A stretch of 18,526 nucleotides of DNA from an uncultured Bacteroidota bacterium (GTDB lineage: Bacteria; Bacteroidota; Bacteroidia; Chitinophagales; Chitinophagaceae), in the NCBI GenBank assembly GCA_946479615.1, contig CAMLGR010000093.1:1-18526 (forward strand). The letters are read 5' to 3'. The notes under the pieces were generated by a model, which did not search any database, had not been told where the DNA came from, and saw only the letters and a list, made by a program, of their open reading frames with translations. Positions 6,882 to 15,181 of this stretch are shown one piece after another. Position numbers and translations under genes: made by a program. Position 1 is the stretch's first letter; each line of letters begins with the position of its first letter.

Positions 6882-8393
6882 TTACTCCTTATTCTTTTCA
6901 GAGATCAATCTCAATCCAAGGAAAGTCAGTATTCCATTTAACAGGATCAATTCATTCCCGATCTTATAGCCATGAAATACGGCATCAGAGATAGATTGCA
7001 TACCCAGGGATACATGCAGTTTCTTTTCATACCATTCGGGACTGCTGAGCATATCAAGTCCTAAAGTAAGCAGGGGTGCGATGATACAAACGGTCCAGAT
7101 CAGTTTATCATTGAGCTTTCTTTTGGTGAGAATACCAAACGCGAATAATCCCAACAGGGGTCCATAGGTGACACCTGCGAATTTGAGAATGAAATCGATG
7201 ATCAGTTTGTCATTGATCGCTTTAAAGATCAGGACCATCAGGAAAAAGATTACTGCAAAGGTGAAGTGCACTTTGAGCCGTGTATTTCGTTTTCTCTTTT
7301 CCTGGTTCTCACCCTGCATTTTATTAAGACCGAGTATATCGATGCAATAACAGGAGGTCAGTGAAGTGATCGCTCCATCCACACTCGGGAACAGGGCCGA
7401 TATCAGGGCGATGATGAAGATGACGCCGATCGTGCCGCTGAATGTTTTACTGAGTGCGATCGTTGGAAACAGGTCATCGGGAGCTGTCGATATTCCATTC
7501 GCGCTGGCATAGAGATATAAAATACCGCCGAGGAAAAGGAATAAAAAATTCACGATCATCAATACCCCGGTGAATGTCATGATATTCTTCTGCGAATCCT
7601 TTAATGTCTTTACACTGATATTCTTTTGCATCATTTCCTGGTCAAGCCCCGTCATCGCGATAGCGATAAACATACCGCCTGCGATATGCTTGCCCCAGAA
7701 AGAACCGGATTTGAAATCGGTATTGAAGATCTGCGTATATCCTTTTTCAGACATCATGTGCAAGGCCCCGGAAAAATCAGTACCCATGGCTTTGATAATA
7801 ACAATGGTACACACCACCAGTCCTACAAGCATACCGGTTGTCTGCAGGGTATCAGTATAAATAATCGTTTTTACACCTCCTTCGAAAGTATAAAGCAGGA
7901 TCATCAATAAAATAACAAGAGAAGTAACAATAAACGGCACACCTAATCTATCTAAAATAAAAAGCTGGAGAATATTGATCACGAGGTATAAACGGGCGGT
8001 AGCTCCTACTACACGGGAAAGAATAAAAAAGAAGGCTCCTGCCTTATGTGCATTGATACCAAACCTTTTTTCGAGATAGGTATAGATGCTCGTCAGGTTC
8101 ATCCGGTAATACAGCGGTATCAGTATAAATGCGATGACAAGATACCCGAGCAAATAACCCAATACTACCTGGAAATAATAGAAATTGCCTCCTCCTACTC
8201 CACCGGGTACACTGACAAACGTTACACCGGACAGTGAGGTGCCGATCATTCCGAAAGCTACCAGCATCCAGTTACTGTTGCGGTTACCAATAAAGAAAGA
8301 ATCGTTATTGGAATTACGTGATGTATACCAGGCAACTGTCAGGAGAAGAATAAAATAACCAATTACGAAAGAGAATAATAAGGTCGCAGACAT
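6882..8393 (-). CDS. Sodium:solute symporter (SSS family)
   Basis: The product is a 503-residue membrane protein with about 13 hydrophobic helices, from ATG 8393. FFIGNRNSNW (33-42) and GTSLSGVTF (51-59) in the first helices match the SSS family, where the unwound first core helix carries substrate and sodium contacts. The segment RVVGATARLYLVINILQL and the LYTFEGGVKTIIYTDTLQ stretch are also typical. It should use the inward sodium gradient to bring in a small solute such as a sugar, amino acid or organic acid; the substrate is not predictable from sequence alone. It stands alone: 132 bp and a long inverted repeat separate it from the next gene downstream. Confidence 0.92.
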   Translation of the reverse strand: MSATLLFSFVIGYFILLLTVAWYTSRNSNNDSFFIGNRNSNWMLVAFGMIGTSLSGVTFVSVPGGVGGGNFYYFQVVLGYLLGYLVIAFILIPLYYRMNLTSIYTYLEKRFGINAHKAGAFFFILSRVVGATARLYLVINILQLFILDRLGVPFIVTSLVILLMILLYTFEGGVKTIIYTDTLQTTGMLVGLVVCTIVIIKAMGTDFSGALHMMSEKGYTQIFNTDFKSGSFWGKHIAGGMFIAIAMTGLDQEMMQKNISVKTLKDSQKNIMTFTGVLMIVNFLFLFLGGILYLYASANGISTAPDDLFPTIALSKTFSGTIGVIFIIALISALFPSVDGAITSLTSCYCIDILGLNKMQGENQEKRKRNTRLKVHFTFAVIFFLMVLIFKAINDKLIIDFILKFAGVTYGPLLGLFAFGILTKRKLNDKLIWTVCIIAPLLTLGLDMLSSPEWYEKKLHVSLGMQSISDAVFHGYKIGNELILLNGILTFLGLRLISEKNKE

Positions 8394-8415
8394 GGATCAT
8401 TTATTTATGAAAGAT

Positions 8416-8438
8416 GGCAGAAGGAATGGCATTCTGCC
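8416..8438. repeat. Short perfect inverted repeat upstream of the symporter
   Basis: GGCAGAA (8416-8422) and TTCTGCC (8432-8438) form a 7-bp perfect dyad with a 9-base spacer, 22 bp before the symporter ATG. It could be an operator or a leader hairpin; there is no evidence for which. Confidence 0.4.
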
Positions 8439-8458
8439 TTATCTGGTCAGGAAGGATG

Positions 8459-8484
8459 CAATTTTCAATTCCCGAATTTCAAAA
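8459..8484. repeat. Single ~8-bp-period array between divergent genes
   Basis: The stretch repeats AATTTnnA-like octads (ATTCCCGA, ATTTCAAA) and resembles the right arm of the repeat at 499-546, sharing the CCCGA-ATTTCAAAA core. No facing arm is seen nearby. It lies in the 169-bp gap between the symporter and LOG gene starts. Confidence 0.4.
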
Positions 8485-8511
8485 CTGCCCCTCTTTCCTT
8501 CAGTATTAATT

Positions 8512-8542
8512 TTTGAAGATAAACAAATTTGCCTTCCCTTTG
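8512..8542 (+). promoter_or_regulatory. Candidate promoter of the LOG gene
   Basis: TTTG at 8512-8515 (-33 box) is followed after 19 bp by TCCCTTTG at 8535-8542, a one-mismatch fit to the TAnnTTTG -7 box. Transcription would start near 8549, giving a leader of about 14 bases before ATG 8563. Confidence 0.4.
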
Positions 8543-8562
8543 CCCCAAAATACCTATAAAGT

Positions 8563-9102
8563 ATGTCTATTCAGGCTCTTGCTGTTTTCTGCGGATCAAA
8601 AGAAGGCACTGATAAAATTTATATGCAGCATGCCCGTGAACTCGGATCATTGTTTGTAAAGAATACTATTACTCTTGTATATGGCGGCGGCAGTGTAGGT
8701 ATCATGGGCGCTATTGCGGATGAAATTATGAATAACGGGGGCAAAGTGACAGGTGTGATCCCACAGGTGCTGGTGGACTGGGAACGGCAGCATACTTCGC
8801 TTTCCGAACTGATCGTGGTTGATAATATGCATACACGCAAAAAGACAATGTATGAACGTTGTGATGCAGCCGTTATCCTTGCCGGCGGATTCGGCACCCT
8901 CGATGAATTATTTGAGATAGTCACCTGGAACCAGCTTTCCATTCATGATAAATTAATTTTTATTATCAACTCCAATGGTTTTTATGATCACCTGATCGCA
9001 CATATCGGTAAAATGCAGGAAGAAGGCTTCCTCTATGAAGAAGCCCGTAAAAGAATTATTATCCTGGATGAACCTGCTGAACTGGTCTCCTATCTTTCTT
9101 AA
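8563..9102 (+). CDS. LOG family protein (TIGR00730), possible nucleotide 5'-monophosphate phosphoribohydrolase
   Basis: The product has 179 residues with a Rossmann-like fold. GGGSVGIMG (41-49), MHTRKKTM (89-96) and AGGFGTLDE (107-115) are the three family motifs. The last is PGGxGTxxE in most members, so the proline is replaced by alanine here while G, T and E are kept. LOG proteins cleave the N-glycosidic bond of adenosine-type nucleotide monophosphates, releasing the base; the plant enzymes make cytokinins, while the bacterial role is mostly unknown. Long called lysine decarboxylase-like in error. The stop codon overlaps that of the convergent gene 9099-9746. Confidence 0.93.
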   Translation: MSIQALAVFCGSKEGTDKIYMQHARELGSLFVKNTITLVYGGGSVGIMGAIADEIMNNGGKVTGVIPQVLVDWERQHTSLSELIVVDNMHTRKKTMYERCDAAVILAGGFGTLDELFEIVTWNQLSIHDKLIFIINSNGFYDHLIAHIGKMQEEGFLYEEARKRIIILDEPAELVSYLS

Positions 9103-9746
9103 TACCTGTCGCGGTACCGGCGATGACCACCCTGGAACAAAGGCACCTGCACACCTGCTTTGAGTACAGGTACTGCTGCACCGGTATTGCTGGTATAAGG
9201 CGAAAAATCATTTCTCAATACATCGAATAAGATCGAAAGATAAAAGAAGGGCTGACCACCTTCCGGATCGCGGTTCGTTGTATAGCCTGCTCCTAACAAT
9301 AAGCTGTTCGCTTCTGTTTTCGTGGTGGTCGTAGTGCCTCCATCGGAAGGAATATATTTCTGCTGAATAAAATTATGTTCGAACTGCGCCTGTGCAAACA
9401 GGAAATGAACCGGGTATAGTTTGACAAATGCGCCACCACCATATACGCTTTGGTGTATTTTATCATTGTAAGGATAAATATCACGGTAAGAAGTATAGTT
9501 ATAATTGCCGACAAGACCGGCATCGGCCCATTTGGTAAGGCTATACCCAAACACAGGGCTGCCCCCTACGAGGAAACTATTGTTTGAAAAGCCCAGCGCA
9601 ATGCTTCCCCCGGTGAAAAGATGTTCCTTAAAACTCTTCTTATCTTCCTGTTCGCGGTCATCGTCTTTCCGGTCTCTTTCATCCTGTGCTGATACAAACG
9701 AAATAGCGGCTAAGAAAAGAGTAACGGTAAAAAATATTTTTTTCAT
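9099..9746 (-). CDS. Exported protein of unknown function, probable outer-membrane beta-barrel
   Basis: The product has 215 residues with a clear signal peptide (MKKIFFTVTLFLAAISFVSA, 1-20). A highly charged stretch follows (about 22-45, rich in D, E, K, R), then alternating hydrophobic and aromatic strands with glycine turns (for example GGSIALGFSNNSF and VYGGGAFVKLYPV), which suggests a small barrel like those of the OmpW/OMP_b-brl class. A threonine run (TTTTTK near 139) sits in a predicted loop. It ends GGHRRYRDRY. I do not recognise a specific family. It lies 85 bp downstream of a truncated gene and its stop overlaps that of the LOG gene. Confidence 0.8.
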   Translation of the reverse strand: MKKIFFTVTLFLAAISFVSAQDERDRKDDDREQEDKKSFKEHLFTGGSIALGFSNNSFLVGGSPVFGYSLTKWADAGLVGNYNYTSYRDIYPYNDKIHQSVYGGGAFVKLYPVHFLFAQAQFEHNFIQQKYIPSDGGTTTTTKTEANSLLLGAGYTTNRDPEGGQPFFYLSILFDVLRNDFSPYTSNTGAAVPVLKAGVQVPLFQGGHRRYRDRY

Positions 9747-9831
9747 GTACTACGGTTTAAATCATTTTGATGGATAGATCTTATTTCCGGTCGATAGTTT
9801 AACGGTCTTTTTTTTAATATCCTGTATTGCC

Positions 9832-10125
9832 TTATTCCAGTTCTGTTTTTTCCTGCCAGTTTAATGCCAGCTCTTCTACTACCTGTGCCGTGCGGGGAAA
9901 TTTGGCCAGCATGGCGATCAACATAACAACTGTTACCAGTAACATGATATAATATCCACTGATAAAAAACAGGATGATGCCCAGCAAGGCAGGACCTTCG
10001 CACAAAGCCATATACCTGATCAACGCGATCCTGTAAAGATTTAGTTTACCGGGCAGGGGAATTAAAGATTCTTTTGCATTTGTTATTGCTTTGTTATAGC
10101 CGCGCCAGGCGATGGTAATTATCCT
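9832..10125 (-). pseudogene. 5'-truncated small membrane protein gene
   Basis: The C-terminal part of a membrane protein is readable: about 98 codons ending in EELALNWQEKTELE, with KLNLYRIALIRYMALCEGPA and two hydrophobic helices. This resembles, from memory, the second half of a Bacteroidota family with a conserved YR-x-AL-x-EGPAL segment, whose members have a further N-terminal half with membrane helices. Here the frame stays open only to a TAG at 10195-10197, has no ATG, and the only TTG (10023) falls inside the conserved segment. The upstream sequence is not hydrophobic in any frame. Either a remnant or a gene using a rare start. Confidence 0.5.
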
Positions 10126-10148
10126 GCAAAAGTCGGTACAATGGTAGT

Positions 10149-10223
10149 AGAAATTAAGAATTATGAATGTACTGTGATTAACAGGGCCTGATATCTACGC
10201 CACATTCATAATTCATAATTCTC
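10149..10223. repeat. Paired heptad arrays after the PorP/SprF gene
   Basis: The right arm (10203-10223), on the minus strand, gives heptads GAGAATT, ATGAATT, ATGAATG. The left arm (10149-10169) gives AGAAATT, AAGAATT, ATGAATG on the plus strand. The arms are inverted and 33 bp apart, and the array ends 10 bp from the stop codon at 10234. A run of five C precedes that stop. The left arm borders the truncated membrane gene. Confidence 0.7.
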
Positions 10224-10233
10224 CCCCGGTTTT

Positions 10234-11277
10234 CTAATAATTTTTAAACGAAGGACACATCGACTGGCGGCGATTGCCATTATACCGGTCAAAAACACCT
10301 TCTTTGACCAATGATAGTTCGAAAGCGCCACGGCCATTATTATAATCTTTCAGAGTAGACATGGTGGCATCGTAGGTAAACGTGAAAGAATAGTCCTTAT
10401 ATCCCAGGCCGATCATCGGGATGAATGCATCTTTATTGCGATAGTAAACACCGGCGATCAATACATTTTCTCCATCTCCCGATAAATTATAATGCGCATT
10501 AAGACCCAGTACGATCTCGGATGATTTTGCCTGCAATGAATAATACGCATTGGGATTAACGATCCACTGGTCATTGATCTTGAAACTTCCGTTGATAAAC
10601 GCGGTATGACGAACAGGTATGCGGTTATCTATGCCGGGCTCTGCATCGAAAAATGATTCGCGGGGACGATTGATGTGATGAGAAGAGAACCCAATGTTCA
10701 CATATGTATTCTCATCCGGGAAATAAGCATAGTTCATTCCTACCTGCAGATCGAGATAACTGATATTATTTTTGGCCAGCGCCACACTGGTAGGAAGATG
10801 ACTGTCGAAAAAATGTCCGTCGAACTGGTCAGGGAATTTAAGATTGGTGACATTGATCTGTTTATTAGCCCATCCTACATTAAAACCAAGACTGAGCAGG
10901 CTTCCGAGGTTCAGCATCTGGTGATAGGCTACCGATCCGTATGCACGGGTAGAGGTCAGGTTGCCGCTGCCGGCTACATCACGTAAAATCACACCGCCAA
11001 TTCCCATCCAGCCGCCATTTTCTGCATCATCATTCTGCATAAGCTGCATATCTCCGAAAGCACTCATGGTTTTATAGGGCACCGACATAACGGATGACCA
11101 TTGATTACGGAAATTAGCGCCGATGCGATAATCACCGTCAGGAATAAAACCGGTATTGGCAGGATTGGTAAGTAAGGGCGAATTCATGAACTGGGAAAAA
11201 TGCAGGTCCTGTGCACCTGCGGAAAGCGCAAGCACAACACCCATCATTCCAATTATTATTTTATAACCTCTTTTCAT
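10234..11277 (-). CDS. PorP/SprF family type IX secretion system outer-membrane protein
   Basis: The product has 347 residues from ATG 11277 (MKRGYKIIIGMMGV); the 19 codons upstream in frame have no signal-peptide character. A signal peptide (1 to about 22) is followed by the hallmark QDLHFSQFMNSPLLTNPA and a repeated beta-strand pattern with many YxxGxN-type turns, as in the PorP/SprF family. SprF is needed for secretion of the adhesin SprB by the T9SS in Flavobacterium johnsoniae, and relatives are encoded beside type B CTD substrates. The upstream neighbour here is exactly such a substrate, so this is probably its dedicated partner in the outer membrane. The 108-bp gap carries a heptad array. 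Confidence 0.93.
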   Translation of the reverse strand: MKRGYKIIIGMMGVVLALSAGAQDLHFSQFMNSPLLTNPANTGFIPDGDYRIGANFRNQWSSVMSVPYKTMSAFGDMQLMQNDDAENGGWMGIGGVILRDVAGSGNLTSTRAYGSVAYHQMLNLGSLLSLGFNVGWANKQINVTNLKFPDQFDGHFFDSHLPTSVALAKNNISYLDLQVGMNYAYFPDENTYVNIGFSSHHINRPRESFFDAEPGIDNRIPVRHTAFINGSFKINDQWIVNPNAYYSLQAKSSEIVLGLNAHYNLSGDGENVLIAGVYYRNKDAFIPMIGLGYKDYSFTFTYDATMSTLKDYNNGRGAFELSLVKEGVFDRYNGNRRQSMCPSFKNY

Positions 11278-11301
11278 TGTCACAATATATATTTCAATTA
11301 T

Positions 11302-11378
11302 AATTTTAAATGCCAAAGGCTGAATGAATACCATACAATAGATAACCTAACACCTAAAACCTAACATTTAAAATTTAA
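11302..11378. repeat. Five-unit heptad array with short facing match
   Basis: Five 7-bp units, with consensus nAyyTAA (AACCTAA, CACCTAA, AACCTAA, then CATTTAA and AATTTAA), fill 11344-11378, 7 bp from the stop codon of the T9SS substrate gene. CACCTAA also occurs in the array at 2578-2612. A facing match of 11 bp exists: AATTTTAAATG (11302-11312) against CATTTAAAATT (11365-11375); in such AT-rich sequence this could be chance. Confidence 0.6.
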
Positions 11379-11385
11379 ACCCTGT

Positions 11386-14300
11386 TTATCGGATCAACGT
11401 AATATCCCCTTTCTTCGTTGCTTTCGTTCCATCGAAGAATTCAACATCCAGCGTATATGCATATACATCCATTGGCTGCAACGCTCCTTTTACTCTTCCG
11501 TTCCATCCTTCCAGCCTGTTGCCTGTTTCGAATACTTTTTGTCCCCAGCGGTTCCAGATAATGAATCTCATTTTCGCAATACCGAATCCACGTACCATCA
11601 CTACGCTGTTGATATCGCCACTGTTTGGCGTAAACGCATTGGGCACATCCAGTAACGGCCTGATAATGGTTGTTACAGGCAAACAGAATGTATCGGAACA
11701 ATCAGCCGCGTTAAAGGCTACCAGGCAGGCATTGAACGTGCCGGTTAAATTATACTGGTGCGATACATCTGCTCTCGATGTGGTAACCAGTGAATCACCA
11801 TCACCGAACAACCATTTGAATCTTGTTGCATTCGGGGAAGCCAGGTTGGTGAAAATATCCGGCGTGTTCTCCACAGGAGCCACCGGCGTAAAACTAAAGT
11901 TCGATGTTGGTTTCTCGTATACAATCAATGTAAACCTGGCGGTATCCGTTTTGTTACAGGTAAACGGATCATTGGCTACCATCACGATGTTATAGGTTCC
12001 CGGGTTGGCAAACTCATGCGTAGGATTAATATCGGTCGATGTATTGGCAGCGCCCGAAGCAGGATCACCAAAATCCCATTCAAACGTTACTCCACCTACC
12101 GAAGTATTATTAAAGAAGGCTGTATAGGGTGCGCAACCGGCAGCCGGTGTTTCAAACAAGGCATCTACATTGGCCGAGATCCGCAGATCCAGCGTCAATG
12201 AATCCGGGTTATTACAGTAAGCAGTATCATTAACTATTAACCGAACGGTATATGGCCCGGGAGCCGGGAACAGGTGATCCACATCATTCAGTCCTGCCAC
12301 TACCCGCGGACTGCCATCACCAAAGTCCCAGACAAAAGAAGTATCGGTAAATGGTCTTGACGGATTCGTAGTAGAAAGATTATGGAAACGATAACTCAAT
12401 GCTGTACAGGCTCCGACTTTTTCATAGTTGGCCGCCAGGTTAGCTTTCAGATCACCAACGCGGATATTGACATAAGAAGTATCGCGCACATTACAACTTG
12501 TTGGATTGATCGCTACCAGCATAACCCTGTATACACCAACGGCGTTAAATGTATGTGTGCGTGTATAGCCTGTGTCTGCATCCATCGGTCCGAAATCACC
12601 TGAACCATCACCAAAGTTCCAGATGTATTGTTGTGCATTGCGTACAGCATCAGTAAAGGTTACATCCAGCGGCACACATCCAGCGGTATCTCTTGGCACT
12701 CCATTGATCGCCGACTGAACATCCGATCCGACGCCGGCCAGGTTGAAAGCAATTTTGATCATACCCAAATTACAATAGATCCCATCCGGTTTGGTAGGGC
12801 CCCATACACCGGGCGTGGTAGGAAAATCATTATTATCACCACAGGCACAAACAGCCTGGTAGATCACTCCATTCTGATCAAAGCGGCTGGTGCCGCCATC
12901 CACATGATCGGGGAAACCATTGTTCTGCCCGAAGTAACTCGCAAACAAAGGTGTGGTACCTGCGGCATCACGTCTTAATACAAAAAAATAAAAATCCTGC
13001 CCGTTCGTAGCCGATTTCAATGCATCGGCTGTCAGCGGCATACCCTGTACGCCGGCACTCGGGTATTCATTGGGATCACCCGGGTTGATAGGTCCGCCCC
13101 ATCCTGATACGTATACATTCTCACAACGATCTACCAGGAAAGCGGTAATGGAAATGTTGGGTGCTGTGGAAGCATTACCAAATGTTGTTTTATATACCCA
13201 GGCCGAAAGATCAGGCTGTAGTTTCGCAATGAATTGTTTGGCATTCGGATTTACATACTGTGCATTGAAGGCCGGGAAAATGCCGGTAGTGGTACCGGTG
13301 ATATAAGGAAACCCGTTTTTATCGAACTGGATACCGAATACTTCATCTGTGCCACTGGTACCGATATACGCCGTACGGATACAGGTGGAGCCATCATTAC
13401 TGATCTGCGATACAAACCCATCGATACCTCCATTTGATTGTGGTCCGACCGTACCTGCATGTGTACCGGGCAGATCTGTTGCACTATTGGTACCCGTGCC
13501 CCGTTCCGTACCACCGGCTACATAAATATCTCCATTGCCACCGAGTGCCAGTACATAAGCCGCATCGTTACCGCTTCCACCAAGATAGCTGGCAAATAAA
13601 ATGGAACCGAGATTAGGAGAGAATTTCAATACCACGCCATCCTGCTTTCCACCTGAAGCTGGTTGAAAACGACCGGCAGTATAAGGGAAATCGGTTGATT
13701 GCGTACAGGACGCTACATAGATATTACCGGTGCGGTCAATGATCACTTCGCTGCGGCCATCATCTCCATAGCTTTGTTCGAGTGATAATGCGCCGCCACG
13801 ACCTTCTTTGATATTGACACCATCATCACCGGCACCACCCAATTTTACTGAACCTATCAATGGTGCTGAACCGGTAGCATTTAATTTAGTCACCACAATA
13901 TCATACCCCTTGCCTTGTGTGAGGTCAGGTCCACGAAGCGGATAATCGCTCGAGTTGGAACGGCCTGCCAGGATAAGGTTCCCATCAGGGTCCACTACGA
14001 GACTATGAGGTTGTTCATTACCCGTTTTGCCACCGATATAGGTTGCGTAGACCCGGGTGGTTCCATCGCGGGATAATTTAATGATCCCAATATCCACGGC
14101 TAATGTACCTGTACCACCCTGGTAGCTGGTTTGAAAAGCACCGGGAGAGGCAGGATAACCATTACCTGCGAAAACGATACCACCACCATAGAAACTTCCA
14201 TCGGGACCATAGGTAGCTGTATACCCCCAGTTATTCGAACTGCTGCCTGAATAAGAACAAAAGATCAGGGATGGATCGATGACAAGGGTGGAATTACGAT

Positions 14301-15033
14301 CGTAATCCTTTACATCGAAAGTGACGATATTATCACGGACGATGTATTTGCAATTGACCTGTGTGCGTGATTTACCGTCTGACTGGAATGTATAGGGCGA
14401 TGATTCGTGGAGATCACCAACAGAGGTGCCCACCACGAGTTCTTTATTTTTTACAGAGATCTTGCTGGCACCGGTATACTTCAGTGCGATCTTGCTGATA
14501 TCCGCGCCGGGTTTGGCAATGATATCATACTTGAGCGTACCGTTATAGGTATAATAGCGGACATCTACATTGGGATAAACATCTTTCAGGGTAATAGCCT
14601 GGAAGATCCGGCACTCACTGGCCCATTTGCTGGAATCATTCCCGATAATATAATTATTGTAGGCAGTGATCGATTTATCGGGAACAACCTGCATGGCAGG
14701 AGAAGCTCCGACAAAATCCACGTTATAGGCATGGGAACGAATAATAGCATTTCCCTTCGTGTCTTTTGCAACGGCGGCTATTTTTTCGCTGATATTATGA
14801 TTATGGATAATCTCCTGTACAGCATTATAATCCTGTTTGTTATGCTGAAGGATAGTAAACCCGGTAGAGCGGATAAAGATGGCACCAGCGTTGACTTCGC
14901 CTTTAAATTTCACCTGCTCCTCCCATTGTCCTTTATTCTCAATGAATTCTATATTATTATAATTCTGTGCGGTAGCGACAGTAGTGGTAGCAGCAAATGC
15001 AATCAAGGATATAAGACGTCTCAGGGTATTCAT
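11386..15033 (-). CDS. Giant SBBP/PKD surface protein with T9SS type B C-terminal sorting domain
   Basis: The product has 1215 residues from ATG 15033, with a signal peptide (1 to about 22). Residues about 27-255 match the DUF7948-like N-terminal domain (IEFIENKGQW). About 255-760 are SBBP-type beta-propeller repeats (FASYLGGSGNDAAYVLAL; GDIYVAGG). Four PKD domains follow, marked by WNFGDGSG (805-812), WDFGDGS (902-908), WDFGDP (986-991) and WLFGDGD (1074-1080). The end (about 1127-1215, VPNAFTPNSGD to KKGDITLIR) is the gliding-motility-associated, T9SS type B sorting domain. It should cross the outer membrane by the T9SS and act on the cell surface, perhaps as an adhesin; ligand unknown. The PorP/SprF gene directly downstream is its likely partner. 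Confidence 0.95.
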   Translation of the reverse strand: MNTLRRLISLIAFAATTTVATAQNYNNIEFIENKGQWEEQVKFKGEVNAGAIFIRSTGFTILQHNKQDYNAVQEIIHNHNISEKIAAVAKDTKGNAIIRSHAYNVDFVGASPAMQVVPDKSITAYNNYIIGNDSSKWASECRIFQAITLKDVYPNVDVRYYTYNGTLKYDIIAKPGADISKIALKYTGASKISVKNKELVVGTSVGDLHESSPYTFQSDGKSRTQVNCKYIVRDNIVTFDVKDYDRNSTLVIDPSLIFCSYSGSSSNNWGYTATYGPDGSFYGGGIVFAGNGYPASPGAFQTSYQGGTGTLAVDIGIIKLSRDGTTRVYATYIGGKTGNEQPHSLVVDPDGNLILAGRSNSSDYPLRGPDLTQGKGYDIVVTKLNATGSAPLIGSVKLGGAGDDGVNIKEGRGGALSLEQSYGDDGRSEVIIDRTGNIYVASCTQSTDFPYTAGRFQPASGGKQDGVVLKFSPNLGSILFASYLGGSGNDAAYVLALGGNGDIYVAGGTERGTGTNSATDLPGTHAGTVGPQSNGGIDGFVSQISNDGSTCIRTAYIGTSGTDEVFGIQFDKNGFPYITGTTTGIFPAFNAQYVNPNAKQFIAKLQPDLSAWVYKTTFGNASTAPNISITAFLVDRCENVYVSGWGGPINPGDPNEYPSAGVQGMPLTADALKSATNGQDFYFFVLRRDAAGTTPLFASYFGQNNGFPDHVDGGTSRFDQNGVIYQAVCACGDNNDFPTTPGVWGPTKPDGIYCNLGMIKIAFNLAGVGSDVQSAINGVPRDTAGCVPLDVTFTDAVRNAQQYIWNFGDGSGDFGPMDADTGYTRTHTFNAVGVYRVMLVAINPTSCNVRDTSYVNIRVGDLKANLAANYEKVGACTALSYRFHNLSTTNPSRPFTDTSFVWDFGDGSPRVVAGLNDVDHLFPAPGPYTVRLIVNDTAYCNNPDSLTLDLRISANVDALFETPAAGCAPYTAFFNNTSVGGVTFEWDFGDPASGAANTSTDINPTHEFANPGTYNIVMVANDPFTCNKTDTARFTLIVYEKPTSNFSFTPVAPVENTPDIFTNLASPNATRFKWLFGDGDSLVTTSRADVSHQYNLTGTFNACLVAFNAADCSDTFCLPVTTIIRPLLDVPNAFTPNSGDINSVVMVRGFGIAKMRFIIWNRWGQKVFETGNRLEGWNGRVKGALQPMDVYAYTLDVEFFDGTKATKKGDITLIR

Positions 15034-15133
15034 TCTATTATTAAATTAACTAAAATATCCCGTAAAAGGATTGAAAACTTATGTTAAGAAAAAACCTGTT
15101 CCGGCTATTTTACCATCCTGTGGCGGAACGTAG

Positions 15134-15166
15134 CCTCACCCCGACCCTCTCCATTGAAGAGGGGGG
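15134..15166. repeat. CCTCACCCCGACCCTCTCC-type hairpin repeat after recG
   Basis: CCCTCT (15145-15150) pairs with AGAGGG (15158-15163) around a 7-base loop, inside a CCTCACCCCGACCC-like sequence. Such GC-rich sequences recur between genes in many bacteria. It starts 16 bp after the recG stop, so it may mark the 3' end of the recG transcript. The rest of 15034-15181 is the leader of the large surface protein gene. Confidence 0.5.
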
Positions 15167-15181
15167 TAGAAGAAACTTTTA

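Noticed and set aside
9832..10023. Intact 63-residue membrane protein starting at TTG 10023
   Set aside because: The conserved segment continues upstream of the TTG in the same frame, so the start would cut into it; treated as a truncated gene.
14407..15087. Open frame of 226 codons on the plus strand
   Set aside because: It lies antisense inside the large T9SS substrate gene, whose protein is clearly real; no recognisable domain.
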